Of a stretch of 64,000 nucleotides of DNA, positions 1 through 11,855 are shown piece after piece. The stretch is taken from contig CM060704.1 in assembly GCA_030686995.1 (NCBI GenBank), positions 169,638,218 to 169,702,217 of the forward strand, given 5' to 3'. Source of the stretch: Artemisia argyi. Lineage: Eukaryota; Streptophyta; Magnoliopsida; Asterales; Asteraceae. Every line of letters begins with the position of its first letter. The first letter of the stretch is position 1. Under the pieces are notes generated by a model. That model did no database searches. It saw only the letters and a list, made by a program, of their open reading frames with translations, and was not told the DNA's origin. The position numbers and the translations under genes were made by a program.

Positions 1-546
1 ATACTTCATCTTCTCCAATTTCTGGAACACACACGCACACAAAAACGCGCACACACAAACCAAATCAACATACACTAAAAAAACGCAACACAAACACAAA
101 CTCGCTTTTAACAGATTAAAAAATAAAAGAAAATTAAAACAAACTGGTGCGGCGCCGGTTTACTCACGCCAAAAATGACGCATTAGGGGAAGGGGGCGGT
201 GTGGTGGCGCCGGAACAGCGACACCATTGAGGTTGACACGTCAAAAATGACGCAGAGGGCGTAACCAAACCGTATGCTCTAACTAAGTTGGTGCCACACA
301 TGAACACAAGGATAGAGTGGATACGACGCCTCTAACAACTGCAAACTGAGTCAGCTTGAAGTTTAGCTTCAAGGGAGTGGACTCGGATACCCTTCTGGAT
401 ATGTCATATGGGGACCAATAAGCTGGCGGGACAAACACGTTTTAAGCTCATAAGGGAACAAGGTCCGTATCTTTTATTTACCAAATTTTACAAGGTGGTT
501 TTACCTTGAAGATCCTTTAACAGTTGGCCCAAGAAATAATGGGATG
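1..546. other. Non-coding flank, no gene seen
   Basis: No open frame or RNA gene is convincing here. The first 300 bases are fairly GC-rich and repeat short inverted words around GGCGCCGG and TGACGC. From about 360 to 540 the text has the look of retrotransposon-derived sequence, but I could not find ends or protein motifs. It stops at the hAT MITE starting at 555. Confidence 0.4.
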
Positions 547-554
547 GTTTAGCT

Positions 555-1251
555 TAAGGGTGTGCACGGTTCGGTTTGGGTCGGTTTTTGGCTAAAACCG
601 AAACCGAACTGTAATGTTCGGTTTTTATAGAACCAAAAACCGAAACCGTTCTGTTTTTGGCGGTTCAGTTTTTTCAGTTTATTATCGGTTTCGGTTTGAT
701 TTTTTGGTTTTTTCGGTTTCTGACCGTTTATATTTGTGCATGAAAAATATATACCAACAAACTTATATTACATAAAAAAAATTGGTTATTCTTATTTACA
801 TTTTTTTGTCAATCTAAGCATAATAATATTTATTGCATAAACTTTTAATTACACATATATAAATAAGACACACACATCCAAGTGAACATACACAGAGTAT
901 GATCATCGTCATATATTTATTGATATATAAAGTAAACACACGACACGATAAACACACATATAAACATAAACGTTAAGATAAATATATTATAAATCTACCA
1001 ACAAAATGAATATGAATTTATAAAATTGATTTATTTAGTTATTTATTCATGTTATATTAATTATTTATTATTATATAATAAAATCGGTTCGGTTCGGTTT
1101 TTAGACGAAAACCGAAACCGAACCGTATTTTTCGGTTTTTGAAAAATTAAAAACCGAACCATCGGTTTTTAGTTTCGGTTGATTTTTTCGGTTTGATTTT
1201 TTCGGTTTTTGGTTCGGTTTCGATTTTTTTAGTTTTGTTTGCTCACCCCTA
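555..1251. mobile_element. hAT-type MITE, 697 bp, 8-bp TSD
   Basis: The element starts TAAGGGTGTGCACGGTTCGG and ends GCTCACCCCTA, imperfect terminal inverted repeats of the TAGGGGTG type. It is flanked by a perfect 8-bp direct repeat GTTTAGCT (547-554 and 1252-1259), the target duplication length of hAT transposons. Both arms are rich in GGTTCGGTTT words in opposite orientation and the middle is AT-rich. No coding capacity. A second family member lies at 16211-16764. Confidence 0.88.
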
Positions 1252-1259
1252 GTTTAGCT

Positions 1260-1392
1260 ATCAAAATACAATAATCAACTTGTTTTCACCCTTCGTTCAA
1301 AATACTTGTTTTCAGCCGAACAAAGTATTATATTCACAAAATATGACACTTTATATACGATCCATCAGTTGTAAAGGTTTGATGTCACTAAA
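1260..1392. repeat. Paralogous segment, copy A, left part
   Basis: This stretch aligns with 15800-15958 in copy B, with several substitutions and a short deletion. It is interrupted by Helitron 1 exactly after CACTAAA and resumes at 7968. Confidence 0.8.
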
Positions 1393-1639
1393 TCTTTTAT
1401 ATAATAAAATAAAACTCTTGGAAATTTTCCATTTCAAAAATTCAATTCATTCCTTTTTTAGTAATATTTTTTTTATTCTGATTTTTTAAAAGTATTTAAT
1501 TAGCAAAATAACCTTAAATATTTCTATATTTATCAAAAAAATTGCATAAAAAACGTTTTTATACTCAAATATTAAAAGTTGCAAAAAAACACTTGGGTTG
1601 CAAGGGTATTTTTTGATAATTTCATTGTCAAAAGTGTAA

Positions 1640-4130
1640 AATTGTATAAAAAGCGGAGACCACAAATCCATTCCCTCAATTACCAGCGAAAATACACACA
1701 CATACACTAACCTAATAACCTGTTCTTCAATCCTAATAACCTAATAACACACATTAATCTTATTCAATCCTTTTCTTCAATTGCAAATGTTACAACTGAT
1801 CCATGTGATTCTCTTTGGTTGTAATGCATTATTGATCGACTGTTACATCACCATTTAAAGGAACTGCAGGCGGAGAAAGTGGAAGACCAGTGGACATCTT
1901 ACAACATGATTAATTAGTGGTATGGTTTATATCAGTGCATTCAGGTTTTATTTATCATATGCTAATTGATTTATGTATTGTTTTAGGGTTTTTTGTAATT
2001 TGTTTGGTAAATATTAGATTTTTATGAAAAACGTAAATGAATTTTAATCAGTTTTGTGGTTGTTTGCTATATGTGCTTTTTTGTGGGTTTGATTGTTTCC
2101 ACGATTAATAAACATCCCCTGCTGCTCTTTTTCAAGTCAATTATTTGAGGGATATACTTGAAGACTGCAATGAATTTTAGTTTCATGTACAATTAACATT
2201 CTGAAAGGTCTTCAAATATGTCAATTTTGAGATAATGAGTTAGTAAACCTGGATACTTCATGTTACTTGCAGTGTTACAAATTTCAGGCTCTTTGTTACA
2301 AAGAATATTGTTTTGTTTTAATTTATTGGTGTTCAGATTTTTTTTAATAAGTTACAGTTGTTTAAGTAAGTTTTTACATATTGTTGGACTTAACTGCTAT
2401 TTTTTTGTAAAAAAAACCTCCAGCCAAGTTTATATTGTATTACAATTACAATTAGAATCCTAATAGGACCTAAACTAAAACTGGCTTAAACCATTATATA
2501 AACTTAATTGATAGCCCTGGTTTTTTATTCCCACGAATTCATCATCAGACATATCTGCATCTTATTCAATAAAACTCAAGAAACCAGGTTTTCTTTTTCA
2601 TCTATGTATTAAACATCTTATCTTATTAATCAAGTTTTTTTTTTTTTTTTTTCAACTTTGTTGAGTGAACCTTTAAACTTGAACTACCATTATGAATCAT
2701 TGTTTATTTGATTTGTTAGTTGGTTTGTAAATTTAGCTTAGTTGTTTTTAAAGATTGTGAGTTTCATTAGCTAATGGTGACCAACAGGTTTGTAACGGAT
2801 TTAAGGAGTATAGGTTGGGGTGTTATAGTGGTTATTTGACAAGTGTAACATCCAAACACTTAGATATACTCGAAATTGGTCATCTACTGTAACAGAACCC
2901 AACACTTAGATAAACAGTGCTAAAAAGTAATCCCAAACATCTCCAATCTGTTAGTAGAAGGACTTTGAGATGAAAATCTTTTATTTGCTTCAAATGTTTA
3001 AATTGTGTAACATTTGAGGGAGATGTGAAGTACCCATACTGACCTTAGAACTCAAGGGGTAGCTTTTAATTGGGAAGATAATAGTTTGTGGAACTGTGTT
3101 AGATTGTTACTAATTATGCCAACTGTCTTAGTCTTGGTGAAATGGTGACCTTATTCCTCTTGCAAACTGTATTTGCTATACATGAGCTTAAACCCCTAGA
3201 CTGTGGCATGATTTTGTGTCATCTCTTTGTATCATGTTCATTATAAGAGGACAATGATCCTGGAAAATGAATTTTTGACGTAAATTGCAGGTTTAGTTTC
3301 TTAGTTATAAATGTGACTGCCCTTTGTTACTCACGAGTTACAAAATCCGTGAATACTATTATGGAATGTGCAAAGTCAATGTAGGCTTGAAATCTTCTGA
3401 TTTTAGGCATGCATACAACGCCATAGGTCACCCTGGTCTAAGTATCACATTGATTGTTCATGTTTGTGTATGGTTCCAAAATCTTTGTTGGTGATCACCA
3501 TAGGTTTCTGTGAGATCACGGCGTAGCTTATTTCTTTTTTTCTTTTTTTGAAAAAGATAGCTTAATTTATATTGTTTTTTAAATATACTCATGTTGAATA
3601 GTTTTATGGTTTTTTGGTGTTGTGTGATTGTGCTTATGTTTATTTTTTTAAAGTATTAGAGCAGATGTAGATTAGTTTACACTTACCAGGTGAGAGTTTC
3701 ACTATCGAAGATAAATAACTATGGAAGTGTCATGCAACAGAGCACATATCGCTTTTAATATTACACCATTTCACTCTCCTATCATTTGTATTGTTAGCTG
3801 CATTCTAATGTAGAGGTAAAAATTTAGACCCATTAAATTATAAAGGAGTTTGTTTGCATTAAGTTGCCTAATATCATAAATAAGAAAACTTAGTTTGACT
3901 GCAAGTACCACATGCTGCATGAAGCCTATTTGACCTGTTAGAGTTAGAACATACTCAAACCAACCCATTACTAGGGAATTGGACAAGAAGGCTAAGGAAA
4001 GGTCCAAGGAGCATTTATCACCATTCTGAACAACACATTTTAGTATACTGATGTGTGCAATATGTATATCTAGCAAAGGTAACATAACATGTAACAGGTC
4101 AAAAGCGAAATAAAGCAAATCTCTGACAGA
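1640..4130. other. Helitron 1 interior, no recognisable gene
   Basis: AT-rich sequence with short frames only, none of which I recognise. It may hold introns or untranslated parts of captured genes. It includes a T-run at about 2636-2652 and an A-rich (AAATAAAA)n tract at about 4147-4200. Confidence 0.4.
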
Positions 4131-4371
4131 TCCGTTTAATTATACTCTTAATAAATAAAAAAATAAAAAAATAAAAAAAATAAAAAATAAAAAAATAAAA
4201 AGAGAAAAAAATAATCCGTAAATCCAACTGAAACAAAATGCTTTCTTTTAATAAAATCTAAGATAAAATGTTGTAATCTAAAAACTAAACAAATATACAA
4301 AATTATTCAAAACAAGAAAATATAAAGAATGTTAAAACCTTTTTAGCAACATCATCCAAGTCTATCGCAGC

Positions 4372-4660
4372 TTAAAACCATTCAACATCATCGACTACAA
4401 CCAAAAAGAAAGTCTCGATCGCAACTCCATTAAAATCGAAAACAGTAACATTGAATCTAAATCCTCCAGCATGACAAAAAACCATTTTTTGTCCTTCACT
4501 AATGTTCTTACTTTCAAGCAAATCACCCCAGTTACTTCCACAAAATCCACGAGGTGCATCTCCAATAAAGTGAAGTTTCACCTGGTGCTTTTCAATTCCC
4601 TCAAGATCAGGCCGACCACGCTTCTTGAATCCATCAAAGAACCCTTTAGGTAATATCTAA
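4372..4660 (-). pseudogene. Captured B3-domain-like gene fragment
   Basis: A continuous minus-strand frame of about 95 residues is open from roughly 4660 to the stop at 4372. It carries the segments GDAPRGFCGSNW, EGQKMVFCHAGGFRFNVTVF and DFNGVAIETF. The order (basic start, W in a short loop, then a G-F-F beta strand and a final D-x-x-G turn) resembles the DNA-binding B3 domain of plant REM-type proteins. Only one exon-sized piece is present, with no start context, and it lies in the opposite orientation to the other captured fragments, so I call it a captured fragment. The B3 assignment is by eye. Confidence 0.45.
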
Positions 4661-4905
4661 CGCCAAAGTATACACATGGTTAGTTGTATATTAATAAAAA
4701 ATTACCTCTATCATTTTTTAAAATAAAATTACCTGCACATGTTTACTTTGCAAAGAAGCATATGTGAGACATGTATCGAGAATAGATGATATTGAAATGA
4801 ACAAATCAAATAGGTTCGATCAAAGCTCATTGATGCTGGAATCTAAGAACCTTTATAGGTTACATGCATCATTAGAAGTTTCTGATCTTTGTGATCTTTA
4901 TGCAG

Positions 4906-5834
4906 TTTAGCTCTAAAAATTCAGCAACATTTAGCAGATGGTCAGTATGTAGCGGCTACCGGTCCATGTTCTGATCTTGAGCAAGTTATTTATGATAGCA
5001 GTAATGGTGTGGTATGTTAGGGTTCAAATATCATTTGATTTTTCTATTCCGTAACAAATGCTTAAACAATAGAATGCGGGGTTTTGATAGGATTTTTACA
5101 ACTTCATGTTGGATCGGCAAAATGATCCAAATATCGCGACAACAAGTACACTAAGACGATTCCAAAAGAAGGATTGTACCATGATTTTGGAAGACGACGA
5201 AATTGACCTTGACACTATCATGAATGGTCCAATAACACAGAAACTCAAGATTATTCCTGCAAACGTAACGTAAGAACTTAATTAAACCCAATACATACTA
5301 AAATGGAAAGGTTTTTATGTGAAAATCACTGGATGGATCATGATACTAACAAGCATCGATAAGTTGTAGATGGGAAGTACAAAGTGACAGTGTGTTTATA
5401 ACCATGAAGGCGACTTCATGAGGCCACGAATCGCAGAGGTAAACATTCTATTTATGAAATGTATGATTTTAAACTATTCTGTGTACTGATTATTATGACT
5501 TATATACATATCAAAGTAATCATATTCATATTTTGAAAACACGCATACGAAATGACCCTTGCACCTCTTTTAGTTATAAATCTTAGAGGGTGTAACCACG
5601 ACTATCTAGCTCTCTTTGGATCTGTAACTTAAGTTTCATTCGATAGGAACACCCTTAGTATAGTCCCAATTGAAACCTAATACAGTGGGAGTGCTCATCT
5701 ATGTGATTTTGTAGGCTGATGAGATTTTTTCAAAGGGAGTAGATGTGACGGTATACAATGGTCAGGTGCGCAATTAAGCTCGATATGAAGTAATATGTGC
5801 CAAGAGAAACGAAGCATGGATTAATAAAATAAAG
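4906..5834 (+). pseudogene. Captured serine carboxypeptidase-like fragment (SCPL51 type)
   Basis: Four exon-like blocks with intact splice signals can be read: 4906-5011 (donor GTATGT), 5091-5269 (donor GTAAGA), 5370-5438 (donor GTAAAC) and 5715-5765. A weaker block follows at about 5789-5834. Conceptual translation includes LADGQYVAATGPCSDLEQVI, DFYNFML, ITQKLKIIPANVT, GDFMRPRIAE and KGVDVTVYNGQ. This is the C-terminal half of SCPL51-like serine carboxypeptidases, including the VTVYNGQ strand just before the catalytic Asp region. The third block needs a one-base frameshift between TMK and GDF, and the sequence after NGQ runs into a stop, so it cannot make an enzyme. Introns are kept, so it was captured as genomic DNA, as is typical for Helitrons. 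Confidence 0.75.
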
Positions 5835-6061
5835 TAATCATAAACTATATTTCATTTTTAAGTTAATGATATGTTATGCAATTTTAATATGTTACTGTGC
5901 AAGTATTGTTTCCCCATGTTCCGTGTGATATCATGTATGATTGAAAGGCTTCTCTACCTTCCATACTGCTACCAAAATCACTTTCAATTATGAATGACGG
6001 CAATGTTTTTTTTTTTTCTTTTTTTTTTCTTTTTTTTCTATATTGGTTTTCTCCTTTTTAG

Positions 6062-6710
6062 GTTCCGTTGGATCAACCTTTGTTTCATTAGAAACAAGGC
6101 TTTGGTGAAGTAGTTAAGTGTACCTCCTGCAGGAGCTGTTGATCTTCACTTTGACACACAATATGCTCAGTTTGCATGGGATCAATTCACTTCTTGCCTG
6201 TGGAAGTTTTGGTGGGGTTACTGGAGAACAATTATACGATTAGTCTATTACTGTAATTTATAAAATCATAGAGGTTTTCTAAAGTTAGTCCCCTAATGCA
6301 TACTTGATTTAATAATTTCAGGGGGAGCAGCCAATATCTGAGCAGAGTCATTAGAGCCATGTACTCCGCTATATTTTCGTTGGTATTAATACTTCCCAGA
6401 CAGCCCAACCAGTTGTCGCCACAGAAAGAACCATGTTCTACTATGAAAGAACAGCTAGGATGTACACCTAATTACCATACGCCATGGCACAACTGCACAA
6501 CTCACACTCTCTCGACAAATTTTGACAAATTTAATAACGATGGTTATCAATGATTTCTAACATTTTTTTATTCATTCATGTGATTGTAGAGATACCATAT
6601 GTATTCGCTCAAAGCGTATATTACAGTGTCATTGTGTACGTTGTGGTTGCATTTGAATGGAAAGCCGCCAAGTTCTTCTGGCTCTTCTTCATCAACTTTT
6701 TTTCATTCAT
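6062..6710 (+). pseudogene. Captured PDR-type ABCG transporter fragment
   Basis: The first block (about 6062-6252) reads RNKALVK, an in-frame TAG, then LSVPPAGAVDLHFDTQYAQ, and later WDQFTSCLWKFWWGYWRT. The second (about 6322-6710) contains AMYSAI, FVGIN, AQPVVATERTMFYYERTARM, then VEIPYVFAQSVYYSVIVY and AFEWKAAKFFW. These are conserved stretches of the second half of full-size plant PDR (ABCG) transporters: the linker before the last membrane domain and its early helices. The nonsense codon and at least one frameshift near 6375 show it is a pseudogene. Sequence from about 6735 to 6885 beyond it is open but unrecognised. Confidence 0.75.
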
Positions 6711-7967
6711 CCAAAGACATTTTCAAACTTATGCACCATCATTACCAAAATTAAGGATACCAATTGCATGTCGCTCTTTTTCAGTGCTCAAGGTACATAT
6801 CATGAAAGTATGGTGCAAAATGTTATGGCATCACCCTGAGCCGCCGAGAAGGATCAAGAGCTTGCTGCTGCACATATATTGAGTAATAAGGTTAATTCAA
6901 ATATATTGGACAAGATATGTGAAGGGTTTTATCTTCCTACTTAAGGTTATTGAACTCTTTTTCTCTTAAGGTGTATTCCATCCTCTTTTACTTCATAATG
7001 TCAGCACCATATTGTAAAGGAAAGCAAGTAACTCCTGCGTTATATAAAACCAGCAGATTGATCAGACAATATTGCCCTATTTTGACCGAGTGTGATAAGG
7101 GCATAAGGCTGTGATTATTAGTAGTAGATTCGTTTGGTTAACATGTAATTATGTAGGAGAACTGAAGTTACAAACTGACTAGCTAACTTACCCCCAACTA
7201 TGTGGTAAACATCTCAATACATGTTTTAAACTTCTAATTAGTCATGATATTGGACATTGGTGTAGCTTTAGAAACTATATTGAATAATGAGTAACATCTG
7301 ATTAAGTATTGATTAGGCACCCTACTTCATCCCTTCTCTTCTAATAGTTACATATGTAACGCTTTTACCAAGAATTTTATTTCGATGAAAATTACATTAT
7401 TTAACTTCCATGTAAGATAACCTATTTGTCTAAACATCTTTTTCTTATAGGTAATTAAAACTAAATGTTGTTGAGAATGCCACTTCGAATCAAACATTTG
7501 ATACACACTATTAAATTGTTACGCAGTTGTATCAAGGTACATAATTTCTATTGTCCAAACAACCCATTAATACAAAAACCATAACAAACCCGACAAATCT
7601 ATAAACATTTTATACAATGTTCTTTATTGTCTACAAAAACCGATAAAATTTTATAGTAATAACTGAACTAACAATAGTAACATCGTAACCAACAGACACT
7701 ATTCCAACATAAGAATAAACTATTAGTATAACTAAATTATTGATGCAAAAACATAACAAACGGTAAGATAACTTGGTATATAAAGTTGTGTTTAAACTTT
7801 TTGAAAAAATATATATAATATATATAACCGCTTACAATGTCAGTAAAAATTAATTAAAACCCAAAATTAAGAACCCTAATGAAAAAAACAAAAATTTTGC
7901 TTTTAAATAAATAAAAAAATTCAAAAAATTAGGAAAAACCCCGTGCGTGCACGGGCATTATAACTAG

Positions 7968-8709
7968 TGATTTGAGTACATAAACACAATCGAACTAGGT
8001 GGTAATCATATCAAAAAATCGTATTGACCTATTATATTAAAATGCTTTTTGGGTTGAAACTAGTTCTTTCTGACTGGCGAAAAAGGCAGCATGTATCACA
8101 GCACCAGATTTGCAACTTGTATGGTTTTTATTTTTATGAATTGTGATCTATGTAACGCAATGTTACATAGAAAAATTAAACTTAACTAAAACAGTAACAG
8201 CTTGAGCTTTAAATATGGGCTGTAGACTATGTTTATATTGTACAGCGGATTACTTTTAGAGGCTTTAAAAGATATTGGGCTTGCCCACCCGGTATGAGCC
8301 CAAATAGACCTTGGCTGGTAAGGAGTGTATCGTATCGATAGAGGATCAACACCCAAAAGATTCAATATATTTTTTTTTTTCCCGGACGTAACTTTTTGAA
8401 AGCTTGGATATCGAGGGCCGCCTGGTGACCATAGTCACATCACATGCATATAAACCGAATGTTACTTTTGGATAGGTAGACCGTAGACGTAATATGTGAT
8501 ATATCTTAAATTTTTGCTATGGCAACGTGACCCTCGTTCGAGAAATGAATACACTGGAGTACATACGTCTCAATTGAGGCTTGAATGTACAACCTTAGTG
8601 TATGTGTCACGCTGTATATAGCTCGATGTCACTAAGCCAAAAACCTAATTCATGAGTTATCGTATGAAAACTAATGTAAACACACAGATCTCTTTATTCT
8701 CTTAGCTAC
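7968..8709. repeat. Paralogous segment, copy A, middle part
   Basis: This aligns with 15959-17181 (copy B, minus its MITE) and, from about 8190 on, with 46190-46858 (copy C). It contains the empty site of the copy B MITE (around 8146-8160) and of the CACTA element (TCA at 8570-8572). The alignment stops after CTTAGCTAC at 8709, where the hAT remnant begins. Confidence 0.82.
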
Positions 8710-11615
8710 CTAGCCATGGCCATTTCCCGGTTCGGGCAAAAACCAGAACCGGTTACAATCCGGTCCGGTTCAGCAGTCAAAGTCAAAGAACCAGATCCGG
8801 TTCCAATCCGGTTCGGTTCTTTTCGGATCCGGAGGGTAAATATCCAGGACCGGTATACCCAGTTCCGGTTCGGTTCCAACACCGGTTCGGTTCCAATATC
8901 CAGTCAAACCGGTTCCAAAGAACCGGACATATTTCTTAACAGTAAGCTTGCAAAAATTTTGTTTCCCGGGGTTTTTTTTTTTCGTTCGCGTTATCCACAC
9001 AATAAACTTAATAAACTTCGACTTTTATTAAAAAAACTAATAAACGTTACACATAAAGTACTTGAATCACAAATTTAATACATTTTGACTATTTATTCAA
9101 ATTCGGTTTCATCTTCATTTGCATCTTCATCTTGAACGGCGGACCTTGCGGCGCTTGTTGCTTCATCGTAAGCGATTTCTTCTTCGATAAGATTGATTAC
9201 ATAACCTTCTTCCACCTCGACCTCTTGTAATTGTTTTTCGTAGTCCATCGGTTCTTCAAGTATTGAAGTGTCTTGTATACGTTCATTCTCATCTAAATAA
9301 TCCTTCAAGCAAATACACATCTCCAGTGATAAAGGTGTGAGTCTTGTTCTTCTTACCAACAATACCCTTCCACTAGTAGAAAAAGCGGATTCCGAAGCAA
9401 CGGTTGAAGCTTGTACGCTTAGTAAATCCCGGGCCATTGCGGCTAGAACGGGAAATTGAGATTCCCTTTGTTTCCACCAATTCAAAACATCAAATTTCTT
9501 GAACTCTTCGGGTGTGATAGTGTTTAACCAATCGGTTCCCGTATATCTCCCATATTCGTTGCTCGTTAAATTCTCACTCCTAGCCCGTTTACCACTTTCT
9601 TGTCTTAAATTTGAAAATAAGTCCAAATCCGGATCCACGGTTGAAGCCGAAGACCACATACTTGGCACCGAACTCGTTCCCACATTTGTTGCACCATATT
9701 TCTCAAAATAAACATCATATAAACGTTTGAAATTTTGTTTAAACAATTCTTGTGCATTTGTAACATAAAAAGGGTCTATTTGGTTCAAATCCAAGTCTCC
9801 ACCAATCTTATCGATAAGATATTCCACCCCGCTAATGTTAAAACATGGGTTTATTGCGGCGGCGCAAGTAATTACCGGTGGAATTTCTTGAAAATATTTT
9901 TTAAGTTTTTCTTTCATCGGTACAACCATATTAGCAAAAAGTGGACCATCATATTCGTAGGCTCCTAATTTTCTACACATCACATAAAGTTGGTTGAGGA
10001 CCAAATGACTCGTAGGATAATAAACACCCGATAACATAGTTGTTGCGGTTTTAAAAACTTTGAGTAAATCAGTTATTTTTTGAATAAGACTCCAATTTTC
10101 AACCGAAAATGGTACCATATTTTCCCCACGCCTTTGTCTAGCACAAAGGTCATCATGAAAATGTTGTAACGTATTTTTTTGACGTAAAGCACAAACAAAC
10201 ATGTTATAAGTCGAATTCCATCTTGTAGCCTTTGTCCCAATTTGGTGATAAAAAAATGGAATTCGTTTCATGACACAATTTTATATACTCCAAATATCTT
10301 GTCGGTCCAACTTGAAAAATATCTTGTAACATTTTTCTAAAAGATTCTCTTAAATTAAACATTTGCTCGCTCGCTAGTCCACTTTGCACAACCAAGTTAA
10401 TGATGTGTGCAACACATCGACTATGATAAAAAATGCCATCAACAATCGGTCGGTATTTTAGTTTTAGTAATCCCACAGCATTTGTATTATTAGAAGCGTT
10501 ATCGAATGATATTGAAAAACCTTTTCTTCTATTTTAACATTTTCATAACATATCTCAACATGAAACTTAAATTTTCACCCGTGTGCGGATTTGCAAAGAT
10601 TTCAAAACCAATAATACGTTTCATCATTTGCCAAGTATTGTGGTCAACCCAATGTGCAGTAACACAAATGTACGAACCCGGCAAACCATGACCCGCCGAC
10701 CAAACATCGGTTGTTAAGTTTACACTAGTTTTTAAAGCATCAAAACCAATTATTAATTCCTTTTTAACCTTTACCCAAGATTTAATACAATCACGTTTAA
10801 GAGTTTGACGACTTATGTGAATGTAGCGTGGTTGAATCCTTTTTTGAATCAACCTCGTTAACCGAGGGTTGTCTAAGTGGTTGAACGGTAACCCCTCTTG
10901 AATCACAAAGTGAGCTAAATCTTGACGAAGCGCCCTCTCGTCATATACAAAAATACTCCCATCTTGTCCCATAACACTTTGTCCCGATCCCGAAACGCCT
11001 TTTTTTGCTTTACAATGATTATTCGTGTGCTTCTTCAACGTAGAGTTCCCATCGGAATTGATAAAAGTGTTACAAGCTTTACAATGAGCCTTTTTTGAAT
11101 TATCCGAAAACCTAACCAAGTCGAAATGACACCAAATTTCTTGGTTTCGGGTTGTTTTTTCAATCCCAACTTCAAACGGTTGGTTTGTAGAAACTTGAGC
11201 TTGAGAAGCGGTATTGTTTGATGATGTTGGTTGAGATTGAGAACCTTGGCTTCTTCTAGATATTTTTGCAAATTTGTGAGCAATTTTTGAGTGTTTTTAG
11301 TGTGTTTGATTGTTGTGATTCAACCAAAATCATGGATGGTATTTATAGGAAAGTTTAGGAGGTAAAAATGAGACAAAAGGGGGACAAACCCGTTTTCTAA
11401 CGGGCAAAAAATGCAGAAAAATGGGCAGAATAGCAGAAAACATGTTCACTGTGGAAAAAAAAGGCAAAGAGCCGTTGGATCCGGTTCGGAACCGGTTCCC
11501 AAGAACCGGATCTCGAACCGGTGTGGAATTATCCGGTTTCGGACCGGTTCTAGCCGCAAAAACATGTAACCGGATACGAACCACCGGATATTCAAGGAAC
11601 CGGACCGGTTCTTGC
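8710..11615 (-). mobile_element. Decayed hAT transposon occupying the place of host exon 3
   Basis: Both ends are packed with GGTTCGG/CCGGTTC words (about 8730-8930 and 11470-11612), like subterminal repeats. The left end reads CTAGCCATGGCCATTTCCCG; I see no matching inverted repeat on the right, where sequence passes directly into AAGAAGTGAATAAG of the host locus. Compared with copy C, the host DNA matching 46859-47663, which includes exon 3, is missing. The right terminus therefore seems to have been lost together with flanking DNA. The transposase pseudogene fills the middle. Confidence 0.75.
9093..11280 (-). pseudogene. hAT transposase pseudogene (BED finger plus hAT dimerisation domain)
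   Basis: Reading right to left, the N-terminal part (about 11160-11000) has the BED-type zinc finger: a tryptophan in EIWCHFD, then C-x2-C in HCKACNTF and LKKHTNNHC. The middle holds SYICVTAHWVD and, in another frame, FDNASNNT. The C-terminal part (to 9093) contains RWNSTYNM, LNWWKQRESQFPVLAAMARD and ASTVASESAFSTSGRV, the hallmark hAT dimerisation segment, followed by an acidic tail. The order matches RICESLEEPER-like hAT transposases. At least two frameshifts break it, near 10565 and near 10240 (beside a homopolymer), and no ATG is in frame with the finger. It should be inactive. Confidence 0.88.
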
Positions 11616-11628
11616 AAGAAGTGAATAA

Positions 11629-11783
11629 GGGTTCGAATCGAATGGGGAGAAAATTAATCCCCTTGTGGCCACGGAGGTTCACCTGCGCCGACTCCGGGCT
11701 ATCCAAAAGGGTAGTCGCCTTGGGATTAGTCGGCTCGCAATGTCGAGTCGGAAACCCATCTTACCAAAAAAAAAAAAAAAAAA
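11629..11783 (+). mobile_element. Possible 5'-truncated SINE-like fragment with A-tail
   Basis: Relative to copy C, where AGTGAATAAG runs directly into TGAAAACCTCC, copy A has about 155 extra bases here. The insert starts with GGTTCGAATCG, a match to the pol III B box, and ends in 18 A residues at 11766-11783. No A box and no clear target duplication are visible, so a truncated SINE is the best but not the only reading. Confidence 0.5.
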
Positions 11784-11855
11784 GTGGAAACCTCCTAATT
11801 AATTAGATACAAATAAGTTTCCGAAAAGGGAATTATATATATTGAACTTAATTAC

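Larger units (their letters stand above)
1393..7967 (+). mobile_element. Non-autonomous Helitron 1 with captured gene fragments
   Basis: The 5' end reads TCTTTTATATAATAAAATAA. The 3' end has the hairpin CCCGTGC-GT-GCACGGG, then CATTATAA, then the terminal CTAG at 7964-7967. The flanking bases are A (1392) and T (7968), the normal Helitron target. Copy B has the uninterrupted sequence at 15952-15965 (CACTAAA then TGATTTG), so both ends are defined by an empty site. The 6575-bp body has no Rep/helicase frame, so it is non-autonomous. It carries at least three gene pieces: a B3-like exon (4372-4660, minus), a serine carboxypeptidase-like piece (4906-5834) and a PDR ABC-transporter piece (6062-6710). 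Its first 70 bases are clearly related to the 5' end of Helitron 2 (44852 reading left). Confidence 0.92.

Noticed and set aside
3771..4118. 115-residue hydrophobic minus-strand frame inside Helitron 1
   Set aside because: No recognisable motif, no splice or start context, AT-rich composition; most likely a chance frame.
8716..9078. Frame of 120 residues rich in RFGS and EPVP text
   Set aside because: Translation of the CCGGTTCGG subterminal repeats of the hAT element.
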